NCBI GenBank assembly: GCA_007129225.1
Contig: SKVX01000422.1
Location: 1 to 24,180 of the forward strand
DNA from: Halomonas sp.
GTDB taxonomy: Bacteria; Pseudomonadota; Gammaproteobacteria; Pseudomonadales; Halomonadaceae
Direction of reading: 5' to 3'
DNA: 24,180 bases
In this document: positions 6,332 to 14,186 of the stretch, piece by piece
Layout of the letters: each line of letters opens with the position of its first letter
Position numbering within the stretch: position 1 is the stretch's first letter
Position numbers and translations under genes: made by a program
The notes under the pieces: model-generated
What the model saw: the letters and a program-made list of their open reading frames with translations, nothing else
What the model was told of the DNA's origin: nothing
The model's database searches: none

Positions 6332-7816
6332 TCAGGCTTTGGCAGTCACATAAGCTCGGCGGCGCAGCCAGATCCCCGGCAGCACCAGCAGCACGGCAAA
6401 CAGCCAGACTGGCCAGCTGCCGGTGCGGGTGAAGGGCGTTAGGCCCTGCATCGGCGTGGCTTCCCCGGTGATATAGGTGGTCTCGAACTGCGGGGCGCGG
6501 GCGGTGATGCGGCCCTGGGAATCGATGATCGCGGTGACGCCATTGCTGGTGGCGCGCACCACATAGCGGCCGTTCTCGAGGGCGCGTAGGCGGGCCATCT
6601 GCAGGTGCTGCAGCGGGCCGATCGACTCGCCGAACCAGGTGTCATTGGATACCGTCAGCAGCAGCTCGGAGTCGCGTGCGCGGTCGGCCACCAGGTCGGC
6701 GTAGATAATCTCGTAGCAGATGGCGTTGCCGATGACGGTACCTACGGCCTGAATTGGCGGCTGGCCCTCGGGGCCCGGGGTCATGGCCGGCATCGGCAGG
6801 TCGAAGAAGGCGATGGTCCCGCGTAGCCAGCGCTCCAGCGGAAGATACTCGCCGAAGGGCACCAGGTGCGCCTTGCGGTACTCGCCTTCCGTGTTGCCGA
6901 CACCGATCACGCTGTTGTAGTAGAGCCCGCGGCCTTCGCGCTGCAGAATACCGGTGAGCAGGGCGCTGCCTGGCGGCATGGTGGACTGGGCGCGCTCAAG
7001 AATCGCCGTGGCTTCATCCTCGAACATCGGCAGCGCGGCCTCCGGCCAGATGATCAGGTCGATATCGTCGGACTGTTCCCGAGTCATCTCCAGATAGGTA
7101 TTGGCCGCCATTCTCCGGCCTTCCGGCGTCCACTTGATCAGCTGCGGCAGGTTGCCCTGAAGCAGTGCGATGCGCAGGGGCTCGCCGGCGGGCGAGGTCC
7201 ACTGGGTCGGCAGGACCAGCGGCGCCAGCCAGAATGCAGCCATGGGTGCTGCGGCCCACCAGCGGCGACGCAGGAACTCAACGCCGAGCGTTCCGGTGAG
7301 CACGGTCAGCAGGGAGAGCAGGTAGACGCCGCCGACCGGTGCCCATGCTGCCAGCGGGGAGTCCACGTGGGCGCTGCCGAGCAGTAGCCAGGGGAAGCCG
7401 GTGAACAGCCAGGTGCGCAGCCACTCGCCGAGCACCCAGGCGCCGGCAAAGGTGAGGAAAGCGAGGCGAGGGCCTGTCAGCCGGCGATAGAGCCAGAGGG
7501 TCGCGGCGAAGAACAGCGCCATGGAGCAGACGAAGAGGGTGGTCAGGAACAGCGCCAGCGGCACCCCGGTGTAGCCATAGTCGTGGATCGATACATAGAC
7601 CCAGGAAGCGCCGGAGCCGAACAGCCCGACCCCGTAGAACCACCCCTTCAGCGCGGCCTGGAGCGGCGACAGATAATGAATACCCACCACCATCAGCCCG
7701 GCGGCAATCGGGCCTAGCCACCAGAGTTCGAAAGGGGAAGCGGTCAGCGTGGTGAGCACGCCGGCGCTCAGGGCCAGGAGATAGGCCACTGGCGGGGAAA
7801 GGCGGAGTTCGGTCAT
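6332..7816 (-). CDS. lnt: Apolipoprotein N-acyltransferase
   Basis: Lnt adds the third acyl chain to the N-terminal cysteine of lipoproteins in the inner membrane, the last step before Lol sorting. The 494-residue protein has about six hydrophobic segments in the N-terminal 200 residues, a nitrilase-like periplasmic domain, and a C-terminal membrane anchor. The catalytic triad is visible as E259 (WPEAALP), K315 (YRKAHLVPFGEY) and C367 (NAICYE). The frame is open further upstream into corC, but the ATG at 7816 begins the first membrane segment and lies 25 bases after the corC stop. It closes the miaB-ybeZ-ybeY-corC-lnt unit, as in E. coli. Confidence 0.96.
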   Translation of the reverse strand: MTELRLSPPVAYLLALSAGVLTTLTASPFELWWLGPIAAGLMVVGIHYLSPLQAALKGWFYGVGLFGSGASWVYVSIHDYGYTGVPLALFLTTLFVCSMALFFAATLWLYRRLTGPRLAFLTFAGAWVLGEWLRTWLFTGFPWLLLGSAHVDSPLAAWAPVGGVYLLSLLTVLTGTLGVEFLRRRWWAAAPMAAFWLAPLVLPTQWTSPAGEPLRIALLQGNLPQLIKWTPEGRRMAANTYLEMTREQSDDIDLIIWPEAALPMFEDEATAILERAQSTMPPGSALLTGILQREGRGLYYNSVIGVGNTEGEYRKAHLVPFGEYLPLERWLRGTIAFFDLPMPAMTPGPEGQPPIQAVGTVIGNAICYEIIYADLVADRARDSELLLTVSNDTWFGESIGPLQHLQMARLRALENGRYVVRATSNGVTAIIDSQGRITARAPQFETTYITGEATPMQGLTPFTRTGSWPVWLFAVLLVLPGIWLRRRAYVTAKA

Positions 7817-7841
7817 GGGGCGTCTTGAGTTCCTGGCTGAC

Positions 7842-8714
7842 TTATTCGTCCGTGAGCGCATCACCGCTCGGAGCTGCTTCCAGCAGGCGGATTCGGCGGT
7901 TGTCGGCGTTGAGCACGGTGAATCGCCAGCCGCCCAGCTCGGCGTGTTCACCGCGGCCGGGCAGGTGGCCGAAGCGCTGCATGACCAGGCCGCCGACCGT
8001 ATCGAACTCGTCGTCGGAGAAGCCGGTGCCGAAGCGCTCGTTGAAGTCCTCGATCGGCGTCAGGGCCCGGATGGCATAGCGACCTTCGCCCAGTTCGCGG
8101 ATATCGTCATCCTCGTCGGTGTCGTGCTCGTCTTCGATGTCGCCGACGATCTGCTCGAGGATATCCTCGATGGTCACGATGCCGGCGGTTCCGCCATATT
8201 CGTCGACCACCACCGCCATGTGGTTATGGGTGTCGCGAAACTCCTTGAGCAGGCTGTTGAGTCGCTTGGACTCCGGTACGAACATGGCGGGACGCAGGAT
8301 ATCCTCGATACGGAAGTTATCGCGCTCCTCGTCCGGGCAGTTGAGCAAGCGCAGCAGGTCCTTGACCAGCAGCAGCCCCTTGATCTCATCGAGGTTCTCG
8401 CCGATGACCGGGTAACGGGAGTGCCCCGTCTCGTCGATCAGCGCCAGGTACTCGTCCGGTGGCTGATCGGCGGCAATGGCCGCGACCTGGGAGCGGGGTA
8501 TCAGCACTTCGCGCACCTGCTGGTCGCTGATGTTCAGGGCCCCCTCGATGATCATCATCGCGTCCTGCTCCAGCTTCAGACGTGTGCCGGCCTGGCGCAG
8601 GAACTCCATCAGCTCTTCCCGTGAACTGGGACCATCATTGTCACCCGAGAGGGCGCCGAGTAGCTTCTCTAGCCAGGACTTTCCGCCCTGGCCGGTCAAT
8701 CGGTCTTCACTCAT
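7842..8714 (-). CDS. corC: CBS-domain protein CorC/YbeX
   Basis: The 290-residue protein lacks membrane segments. It contains a tandem CBS pair (about residues 65-190, including LIPRSQVAAI and HMAVVVDEYGGTAGIVTIEDILE) and a C-terminal CorC/HlyC domain (about 210-285). CorC/YbeX is linked in enterobacteria to magnesium/cobalt efflux with CorA and, more recently, to ribosome and rRNA metabolism. The exact activity is unsettled. Its start overlaps the ybeY stop by four bases (ATGA), implying coupled translation. The linker between the two domains is very acidic (EDEHDTDEDDDI). Confidence 0.93.
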   Translation of the reverse strand: MSEDRLTGQGGKSWLEKLLGALSGDNDGPSSREELMEFLRQAGTRLKLEQDAMMIIEGALNISDQQVREVLIPRSQVAAIAADQPPDEYLALIDETGHSRYPVIGENLDEIKGLLLVKDLLRLLNCPDEERDNFRIEDILRPAMFVPESKRLNSLLKEFRDTHNHMAVVVDEYGGTAGIVTIEDILEQIVGDIEDEHDTDEDDDIRELGEGRYAIRALTPIEDFNERFGTGFSDDEFDTVGGLVMQRFGHLPGRGEHAELGGWRFTVLNADNRRIRLLEAAPSGDALTDE

Positions 8715-9241
8715 GGGTCGAGTCTCTCGTCCTCGCTATCGAAGTGCCGCTCGCCACCGCTGCTACTCATGTCTCGAACCGGCAGATAAGGGTCGGCAAT
8801 GGAAAAGGTCGCCAGGATATCGCGCTCCAGTTGTTCCATGGTGTCGGCGTCTGTCTCGTCGACATGATCATGCCCGAGCAGATGCAGTGTGCCATGTACC
8901 ACCAGATGAGCGTAGTGATCTTCCAGTCGCTTGCCCTGCTCGCTGGCTTCCTGCATCACCACGGGGTGGCAGATCACCAGGTCGCCGAGTAGCGGCAGCT
9001 CTATGCCGGTGGGGACTTCGAAAGGGAAGGAGAGCACGTTGGTGGGTCGGTCGCGGCCGCGATAGTCACGGTTGAGGGCCCGGCTTTCGTCGGAATCGAC
9101 GAAGCGAATGGTGACCTCGGTGCGGGTCTCTTCCGGGAAGTGAGCCAGTACGGCATCGACCCAGGCTTCGAGCGCCGACTGCGCCGGCAGGTGGCTGCCC
9201 GTGGAGGCAATCTGACGGTCGACTACCGCAGGGGGACTCAT
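8711..9241 (-). CDS. ybeY: Endoribonuclease YbeY (16S rRNA maturation)
   Basis: YbeY is a metal-dependent RNase involved in 16S rRNA 3' processing and ribosome quality control. The 176-residue protein carries the zinc-binding motif with H116, H120 and H126 (HGTLHLLGHDH); the common Tyr before the Asp is His here. The conserved RGRDRPTNVLSFPF strand lies at about residues 61-74. The gene overlaps ybeZ and corC by four bases at each end (ATGA junctions), so the three are surely one operon. The C-terminal 20 residues beyond the core are polar and poorly conserved. Confidence 0.95.
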   Translation of the reverse strand: MSPPAVVDRQIASTGSHLPAQSALEAWVDAVLAHFPEETRTEVTIRFVDSDESRALNRDYRGRDRPTNVLSFPFEVPTGIELPLLGDLVICHPVVMQEASEQGKRLEDHYAHLVVHGTLHLLGHDHVDETDADTMEQLERDILATFSIADPYLPVRDMSSSGGERHFDSEDERLDP

Positions 9242-10338
9242 GACTCGCCGTAGTCCCTGTTGCCCCTGTGGCGCTCGCGCTCCTGACGCATTGACTCGCG
9301 CTCGCGGGTGCGGGCCTCGACTCGGGCACGCTCCTGCACCTCCTGTTCGGCCTCGAAGCCTTCATAGGCCTCGATGATGCGCTGTACCAGCGGATGGCGT
9401 ACGACATCCTTGGCTGCGAAGTGCGTGACGCCGATGCCGGGGGTGCCCCGCAACACTTCCAGCACCTGGATCAAGCCGGAACTGGACCCACGGGGCAGGT
9501 CGACCTGGGTGACGTCCCCGGTGATCACCGCGGTCGAGCCGAAACCGATACGGGTCAGGAACATCTTCATCTGCTCGCGAGTGGTGTTCTGGCTCTCGTC
9601 AAGAATGATGAAGGCATTGTTCAGGGTGCGCCCACGCATATAGGCCAGCGGGGCAATCTCGATCACCTGCCGTTCGATCAGCTTGCCGACCTGCTCGAAG
9701 CCGAGCATCTCGTAGAGGGCGTCATAGAGCGGACGCAGGTAGGGGTCGATCTTCTGGGCCAGGTCGCCGGGCAGGAAGCCGAGCTTCTCTCCCGCTTCCA
9801 CGGCCGGGCGCACCAGCAGGATGCGGCGCACTTCCTGGTGGTTCAGGGCCTCTACCGCGGCGGCCACGGCCAGGTAGGTCTTGCCGGTACCGGCTGGGCC
9901 GATGCCGAAGTTGATGTCATGGGCGCGAATGCTCGAGACGTAGCTCTGCTGGTTCTGTCCACGGGGCTTGATCAGCACCTTGGGCGTGCGCAGCAGGACG
10001 TCGCTGTCTTCGTGTCCCTCTTCTTCATCCAGCGCTTCGAGGCCTGACTCCTGCAGGAAGAGGTGCACGGTGTCCGGTGCCAGGTCGCTGGCTTCGGCTT
10101 CACGATAGAGGTGCTCCAGCACATTGGCTGCCGCTTTTACCCGGTTGCCGGGGCCGGCCAGCTGAAACACGTTGCCGCGATTGCGCAGGGTGATGCCAAG
10201 ACGTTCCTCGACCAGCTTGAGGTGTTCATCGCGTTGGCCACAGAGGTTGGCCAGACGCTGGGGGTCATTGGGTTCGAGGCTCAATGTGATGATGCGGTTC
10301 GCCTGAGAAGTTGGCTGGCTCAAGACAAGGGGATCCAT
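9238..10338 (-). CDS. ybeZ: PhoH-like ATPase YbeZ
   Basis: This 366-residue protein has an N-terminal KH-like region (about residues 15-80) and a PhoH P-loop domain. Walker A is GPAGTGKT (147-154) and Walker B is IILDE (243-247). A C-terminal Arg/Glu-rich helix follows from about residue 330. YbeZ interacts with YbeY and is thought to be an RNA helicase or ATPase supporting rRNA processing. The overlap with ybeY supports that pairing. The start at 10338 lies 60 bases after the miaB stop. Confidence 0.94.
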   Translation of the reverse strand: MDPLVLSQPTSQANRIITLSLEPNDPQRLANLCGQRDEHLKLVEERLGITLRNRGNVFQLAGPGNRVKAAANVLEHLYREAEASDLAPDTVHLFLQESGLEALDEEEGHEDSDVLLRTPKVLIKPRGQNQQSYVSSIRAHDINFGIGPAGTGKTYLAVAAAVEALNHQEVRRILLVRPAVEAGEKLGFLPGDLAQKIDPYLRPLYDALYEMLGFEQVGKLIERQVIEIAPLAYMRGRTLNNAFIILDESQNTTREQMKMFLTRIGFGSTAVITGDVTQVDLPRGSSSGLIQVLEVLRGTPGIGVTHFAAKDVVRHPLVQRIIEAYEGFEAEQEVQERARVEARTRERESMRQERERHRGNRDYGES

Positions 10339-10364
10339 GCGTTGCGAATGTGGGCTCAGCTTAC

Positions 10365-10386
10365 TGCCCCGGCGAAGGCCGGGGCA
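10365..10386 (-). other. Hairpin between miaB and ybeZ
   Basis: The arms 10365-10373 and 10378-10386 are perfectly complementary (TGCCCCGGC, 9 bp) around a four-base loop. No T tract follows on the minus strand, so it is not a standard terminator. It could reduce read-through or mark an mRNA processing point inside the operon. Confidence 0.55.
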
Positions 10387-10398
10387 ATGACAGAATGC

Positions 10399-11742
10399 TC
10401 AGTGTAGTGCGGGAGAATGCAGCTCGCCACGTAACGAGTTGGGTAGCGCTTCGGTGATGGTCACATCGACGAAGTGGCCGATCAGCTCGGTGGGGTTGGC
10501 GGCGCGGAAGTTGACCACCCGGTTATTCTCGGTGCGCCCCGAGAGCTGACCAGGGTCTTTCGGCGAGAAGCCGGTGACCAGGATGCGCTGGGTCGAGCCC
10601 ACCATGCGCCGGCTGATCTGCATGGCCTGCTGGATGATGCGTGCCTGAAGAATCGCCAGGCGTTGCTTCTTGACGCTCTCGGGGGTGTCGTCGGCAAGGC
10701 TTGCCGCCGGCGTGCCGGGGCGGGCCGAATAGACGAAGCTGAAGGAGTGGTCGAAGCCGATGCGATGGATCAGGTCCATGGTCGCTTCGAAATCCGCTTC
10801 GGTCTCGCCGGGGAAGCCGATGATGAAGTCCGAGGAAAAGCTGATGTCGGGGCGCAGCTTGCGGATGCGCTCCAGCTTCTCCACGTACTCCTCGACGGTG
10901 TGGCCGCGCTTCATCGCTGCCAGAATACGGTCGGAGCCGGCCTGTACCGGCAGGTGCAGGTGGCTGACCAGTTCCGGCACCTCGCCATAGGCCTCGATCA
11001 GGCTGTCCGTGAACTCCACCGGATGAGAGGTGGTGAAGCGGACACGGTCTATGCCCTCTACCGCCGCCACGCAGGCGATCAGCTCGGCCAGGTCGATCTC
11101 ATCGCCGAGCTGGTTCTCTCCCCGGTAGGCATTGACGTTCTGCCCCAGCAGGTTGATCTCACGTACCCCCTGGTCGGCCAGGTGGATGACCTCGTCCATG
11201 ACCGACTCGAAGGGGCGTGAGACCTCTTCGCCGCGGGTATAGGGCACGACACAGAATGTGCAGTACTTGGAGCAGCCTTCCATGACCGAGACGAAGGCGG
11301 TGGCCCCGTCCGAGCTGGGGCTGGGCAGGTGATCGAACTTCTCGATCTCCGGGAATGTGACGTCGACCACGGAAATCTGATCGTTGCGCCGGGAGTCGAG
11401 CATGGCCGGCACACGGTGCAGGGTCTGGGGGCCGAAGACCATGTCGACATGGGGGGCACGCTTGCGCAGAGCCTCCCCTTCCTGACTGGCCACGCAGCCA
11501 CCCACGCCGATCACCAGGTCGGGATTGGCCTCCTTGAGCTTCTTCCAGCGACCGAGCTGGTGGAAGACCTTTTCCTGAGCCTTCTCGCGAATCGAGCAGG
11601 TATTGAGAAGGATGACGTCGGCGTCGCCTTCGTCGTCGGTCAGTTCCAGCTGGTGGGATTCGCCGAGCAGATCCGCCATGCGAGCGGAGTCATACTCGTT
11701 CATCTGGCAGCCGTGGGTCTTGATGAAGAGTTTCTTCGCCAT
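10399..11742 (-). CDS. miaB: tRNA-2-methylthio-N6-dimethylallyladenosine synthase
   Basis: MiaB methylthiolates i6A37 in tRNAs reading codons that start with U, using two [4Fe-4S] clusters and SAM. The 447-residue protein has the N-terminal MTTase domain with C12, C49 and C83. The radical-SAM motif C157-x3-C161-x2-C164 (CSKYCTFC) follows, and a C-terminal TRAM domain lies at about residues 378-442. It heads the minus-strand unit running to lnt, as in E. coli. The ATG at 11742 begins the family's typical MAKKLFIKTHGCQMN. Confidence 0.97.
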   Translation of the reverse strand: MAKKLFIKTHGCQMNEYDSARMADLLGESHQLELTDDEGDADVILLNTCSIREKAQEKVFHQLGRWKKLKEANPDLVIGVGGCVASQEGEALRKRAPHVDMVFGPQTLHRVPAMLDSRRNDQISVVDVTFPEIEKFDHLPSPSSDGATAFVSVMEGCSKYCTFCVVPYTRGEEVSRPFESVMDEVIHLADQGVREINLLGQNVNAYRGENQLGDEIDLAELIACVAAVEGIDRVRFTTSHPVEFTDSLIEAYGEVPELVSHLHLPVQAGSDRILAAMKRGHTVEEYVEKLERIRKLRPDISFSSDFIIGFPGETEADFEATMDLIHRIGFDHSFSFVYSARPGTPAASLADDTPESVKKQRLAILQARIIQQAMQISRRMVGSTQRILVTGFSPKDPGQLSGRTENNRVVNFRAANPTELIGHFVDVTITEALPNSLRGELHSPALH

Positions 11743-11847
11743 AAGAATAGGATCGTGGTCGGTTGCCCGACGCTTGCGTCACCGGTGAGTGGAGTGTCGC
11801 GGGAATGCGGCCCGACAGCGTGCCGGGCCGTTCTCGAAGATGGACAC

Positions 11848-11876
11848 ATTATACGGAACCACGGGCAGCGGGGCCA
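11848..11876 (-). promoter_or_regulatory. Candidate sigma-70 promoter for miaB
   Basis: On the minus strand there is a perfect TATAAT (11853-11848) preceded at 17 bp by TGGCCC (11876-11871, three of six -35 matches). It would give a 5' untranslated region of about 100 bases before miaB. Confidence 0.5.
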
Positions 11877-11986
11877 GCACGGTGGTCTCGTCGACCATTG
11901 ACTGTGTTACGCTTGCGAGTCTGCAGGCGTGTGCCCCGATTTGTGGGTACACAACGGTCAATCGAACGGGAAGGAATGACGGCCTT

Positions 11987-12316
11987 ATGGCGGCCAAGCC
12001 GATCTATCGGGTGGTTTTTCACCAACAAGGTGAAGTGTGGGAACTCTACGCCCGCGAGATATTCCAAAGCGACCTCTGGGGATTCATCGAGATCGAGGAA
12101 TTCGTCTTCCAGGATGGTTCGAAGCTGGTGGTGGATCCCTCGGCCGACAAGCTGCGCCATACCTTCGACGGTGTGACCCGCAGCTATCTGCCGATCAACT
12201 CCATCGTTAGGATCGACGAAGTGGAGCGTGAGGGGCCTGCGCGGGCAGTCAAGAGCGAAGGGCGTATCGCCGAGTTTCCACGAGCGCCGATGCCGCCACC
12301 CAAGGGTGAGCGCTAG
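11987..12316 (+). CDS. DUF1820 family protein
   Basis: The 109-residue protein begins MAAKPIYRVVFHQQGEVWELYAREI, the typical start of DUF1820, a small gammaproteobacterial family of unknown function. The fold looks mainly beta, with a Pro-rich C terminus (PRAPMPPPKGER). No signal peptide or membrane segment is seen. The frame is open upstream, but the ATG at 11987 coincides with the conserved start; AAGGA (11971-11975) is 11 bases away, somewhat far. It is divergent from miaB. The stop codon lies in a hairpin arm (12307-12329). Confidence 0.85.
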   Translation: MAAKPIYRVVFHQQGEVWELYAREIFQSDLWGFIEIEEFVFQDGSKLVVDPSADKLRHTFDGVTRSYLPINSIVRIDEVEREGPARAVKSEGRIAEFPRAPMPPPKGER

Positions 12317-12329
12317 GGGGTAGCGCTCA
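12307..12329 (+). terminator. Hairpin overlapping the DUF1820 stop codon
   Basis: The arms TGAGCGCTA (12307-12315) and TAGCGCTCA (12321-12329) are perfect inverted repeats around GGGGG; the gene's TAG (12314-12316) runs from the left arm into the loop. A second stem, CTGGTCA (12344-12350) with TGACCAG (12356-12362), follows. Neither has a T tract, so transcript-end function is uncertain. Confidence 0.4.
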
Positions 12330-12423
12330 CGGTGTCCGGGGCGCTGGTCATGAATTGACCAGTCCGGCCCGGAGCCATGTGGGGCAACAGGTGGCAGGGT
12401 CTTTCCAGCGTTTTTCCCGGGAC

Positions 12424-12446
12424 TTATCCACAGAACCTGTGGATAG
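12424..12446 (+). promoter_or_regulatory. Palindromic pair of DnaA boxes
   Basis: TTATCCACA (12424-12432) is a perfect DnaA box (TTATNCACA). The reverse complement of TGTGGATAG (12438-12446) differs from the consensus only at the first base. The two face each other with five bases between, and the core forms a 9-bp perfect inverted repeat (12425-12433 with 12437-12445). It lies in the 241-base gap between the DUF1820 gene and ygiM, which otherwise shows only hairpins. Confidence 0.55.
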
Positions 12447-12557
12447 CCCGCTTCGACAATGGTCTCATCGGCCGCCGGGCGAACGGGAGGTTCGACGGCG
12501 GCATACAGGTCGCGGCGCAGCAGCTGCCGCAGGAGCCTTCGATAGCAGGACAACGGC

Positions 12558-13187
12558 ATGACAATGCATAGATTCACGAACCTCATGGCGGGCGTCACAC
12601 TGGGGCTGATGGCCCTGCCGTTGCACGCCCAGCAGAATACGGACGCTACCCATTGGGTATCCGACGAACTCACCACTTTTGTTCGCAGCGGACCGACCGA
12701 TGGCTACCGCATTGTCGGCACCCTGACCTCCGGTGAACCGGTAACCTTGCTTGAAACCAGCGGTGACTACAGCCGGGTGCGGAATACCGACGGCAACACC
12801 GTCTGGGTGCTCAGCGATGAATTGCAGGAGGAGCCCAGTGCGCGCCAGCAGCTGCCGGAGCTTGAAAGACAGGTGGCTGAGCTGGAAGAGGAGCTTGGCG
12901 GCATCAACGAGACCTGGGAGGAGCGGGTCTCGGCAATGACCGAGACGCTGGAGGTTCGCGAGCAGCGGATCGCCGAGCTGGAGGCGAGCAATCGCCAGCT
13001 CGACAGTGAAGCCGACCAGTCACGCCAGACCATTCGTCAGCTGCAGGCTCGACTGGACACCCAGGAAGAAGACCTGCTGATTCGCTATTTCATGTATGGC
13101 GGCGGGGTCGCCGGTGCCGGCCTGTTGGTAGGGCTGATCATTCCGCACCTGCCACGCAAGAAACGCAAGCGTGACCGCTGGTTCTGA
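12558..13187 (+). CDS. YgiM-like SH3-domain, coiled-coil membrane protein (TIGR04211 type)
   Basis: The 209-residue protein has a signal peptide (about 1-24, ending LHAQ), a bacterial SH3 domain at about 32-92 (THWVSDELTTFVRSGPTDGYRI, ending VWVLSDEL), and a long coiled coil at about 97-170. A transmembrane helix follows at 177-195, then a basic cytoplasmic tail (PRKKRKRDRWF). This domain order is that of E. coli YgiM and the TIGR04211 family. The SH3 and coiled coil should be periplasmic, possibly contacting the cell wall; the function is unknown. The ATG at 12558 has AGGA seven bases before it; the in-frame ATG at 12564 is too far from that site. Confidence 0.85.
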   Translation: MTMHRFTNLMAGVTLGLMALPLHAQQNTDATHWVSDELTTFVRSGPTDGYRIVGTLTSGEPVTLLETSGDYSRVRNTDGNTVWVLSDELQEEPSARQQLPELERQVAELEEELGGINETWEERVSAMTETLEVREQRIAELEASNRQLDSEADQSRQTIRQLQARLDTQEEDLLIRYFMYGGGVAGAGLLVGLIIPHLPRKKRKRDRWF

Positions 13188-13212
13188 TGCCGTGATTTTT
13201 TAAGGAGAGGCT

Positions 13213-13851
13213 ATGGCCGGGGATTGGCTGGAACGCTGGCGGGAAGGACGCATCGGATTTCATCGTTCCCAGGTACATCCGGCACTGATCGAGCACTGGC
13301 CACTGCTCGGGGCGAAGCCCGGTACCAAGGTGCTGGTGCCGCTCTGCGGCAAGAGCGTGGACATGCGCTGGCTCGCTCAACACGATCATCCGGTGCTGGG
13401 CATTGAGCTTGTCGAGGAGGCGATCGAACAGTTCGTCGCCGATGGCGCGGGGGAAATCTCCCGCTACCGGCAGGAGCCCTTTGCGGTCTGCCGACAGGGG
13501 AGCGTCGAGCTGTGGTGTGGTGATTTCTTCCATTTCCATATCGAGCAGGCTGCCGAGATTGGTGCCTTCTATGACCGGGCGGCTTTGATCGCCCTGCCGC
13601 CGGCGACTCGCCAGCGTTATGCCTTTCACCTTGCCCAGTTGATTCCCCCCGGGGCGCGTGGATTGCTGATCAGCCTGATGCGCGCTCCGGGAGACGAGGG
13701 CGGCCCGCCCTACAGCGTTGCCGCCGACGAGGTCCGCGAACTCTTCGAGCCCAACTTCCTGGTGACGCACCTGGAGGATGGGCAGCCCGAAGAGGGCAGT
13801 GGTTTTCGTGAAAGTGTCTGGGCCATGGTGCGCCGGGGACCCATCGTCTAG
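13213..13851 (+). CDS. tpm: Thiopurine S-methyltransferase
   Basis: This SAM-dependent enzyme methylates thiopurines and, in bacteria, has been linked to tellurite and selenite resistance through methylation. The 212-residue protein matches the bacterial TPMT family: an N-terminal WLERWREGRIGFH block, the SAM motif VLVPLCGKSVDMRWLA (about residues 38-53), and the YDRAALIALPPATRQRY block. Its ATG has AAGGAG upstream. It starts 25 bases after ygiM and may be co-transcribed. The final G of the TAG stop is the first base of the MITE-like repeat at 13851, so the last few codons may have been set by that insertion. Confidence 0.93.
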   Translation: MAGDWLERWREGRIGFHRSQVHPALIEHWPLLGAKPGTKVLVPLCGKSVDMRWLAQHDHPVLGIELVEEAIEQFVADGAGEISRYRQEPFAVCRQGSVELWCGDFFHFHIEQAAEIGAFYDRAALIALPPATRQRYAFHLAQLIPPGARGLLISLMRAPGDEGGPPYSVAADEVRELFEPNFLVTHLEDGQPEEGSGFRESVWAMVRRGPIV

Positions 13852-14083
13852 GGAAACACTGCACAAATGCCTGCGCGAGCGAATCGCTGCGCTATAGCCG
13901 CCATCCCTGGCGGCTCCCCTTCGGGCCAGCCTAAAGGCTGTTCAAATTCGTTCCCGACGAATTTGTGCGCGGTGCTGGTGCGCCAGCCCGGCCAGAATTC
14001 TCACATATACTCCATATGCCCCGGTTCTTGCGCTCCGTGCGCCTAGCGCTTCATCTCGCTCGACGATTTGTTCAGCGTCTCCC
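13851..14083 (+). mobile_element. MITE-like non-coding element, 233 bp
   Basis: The ends form imperfect 19-bp terminal inverted repeats: GGGAAACACTGCACAAATG (13851-13869) and the complement of 14065-14083, GGGAGACGCTGAACAAATC, identical at 15 of 19 positions. Inside are nested palindromes: AGCCGCCA/TGGCGGCT (13896-13915), CAGCC/GGCTG (13927-13940) and CAAATTCGT/ACGAATTTG (13943-13965). An internal ATTTGTGC (13961-13968) also complements GCACAAAT at 13861-13868, giving a 108-bp folded subunit. No transposase reading frame fits, and no clear target duplication is visible. It looks like a remnant or non-autonomous derivative of an insertion sequence between the convergent genes tpm and yajG. Confidence 0.6.
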
Positions 14084-14118
14084 TGGCGGGGCAGTGCCTG
14101 CGGAGCATGGCAAACAGA

Positions 14119-14140
14119 CGGGCGCCCAATCGGGCGCCCG
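14119..14140 (-). terminator. Hairpin terminator candidate for the YajG-like gene
   Basis: The arms CGGGCGCCC (14119-14127) and GGGCGCCCG (14132-14140) form a very strong 9-bp stem around AATC, 46 bases beyond the lipoprotein gene's stop. On the minus strand it is followed by TCTGTTTG, a weak T tract. Confidence 0.55.
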
Positions 14141-14186
14141 CTTCTGGTTTGGCAGGAAGAGATGCGAGGGAGATGCCGTGGCTCGC

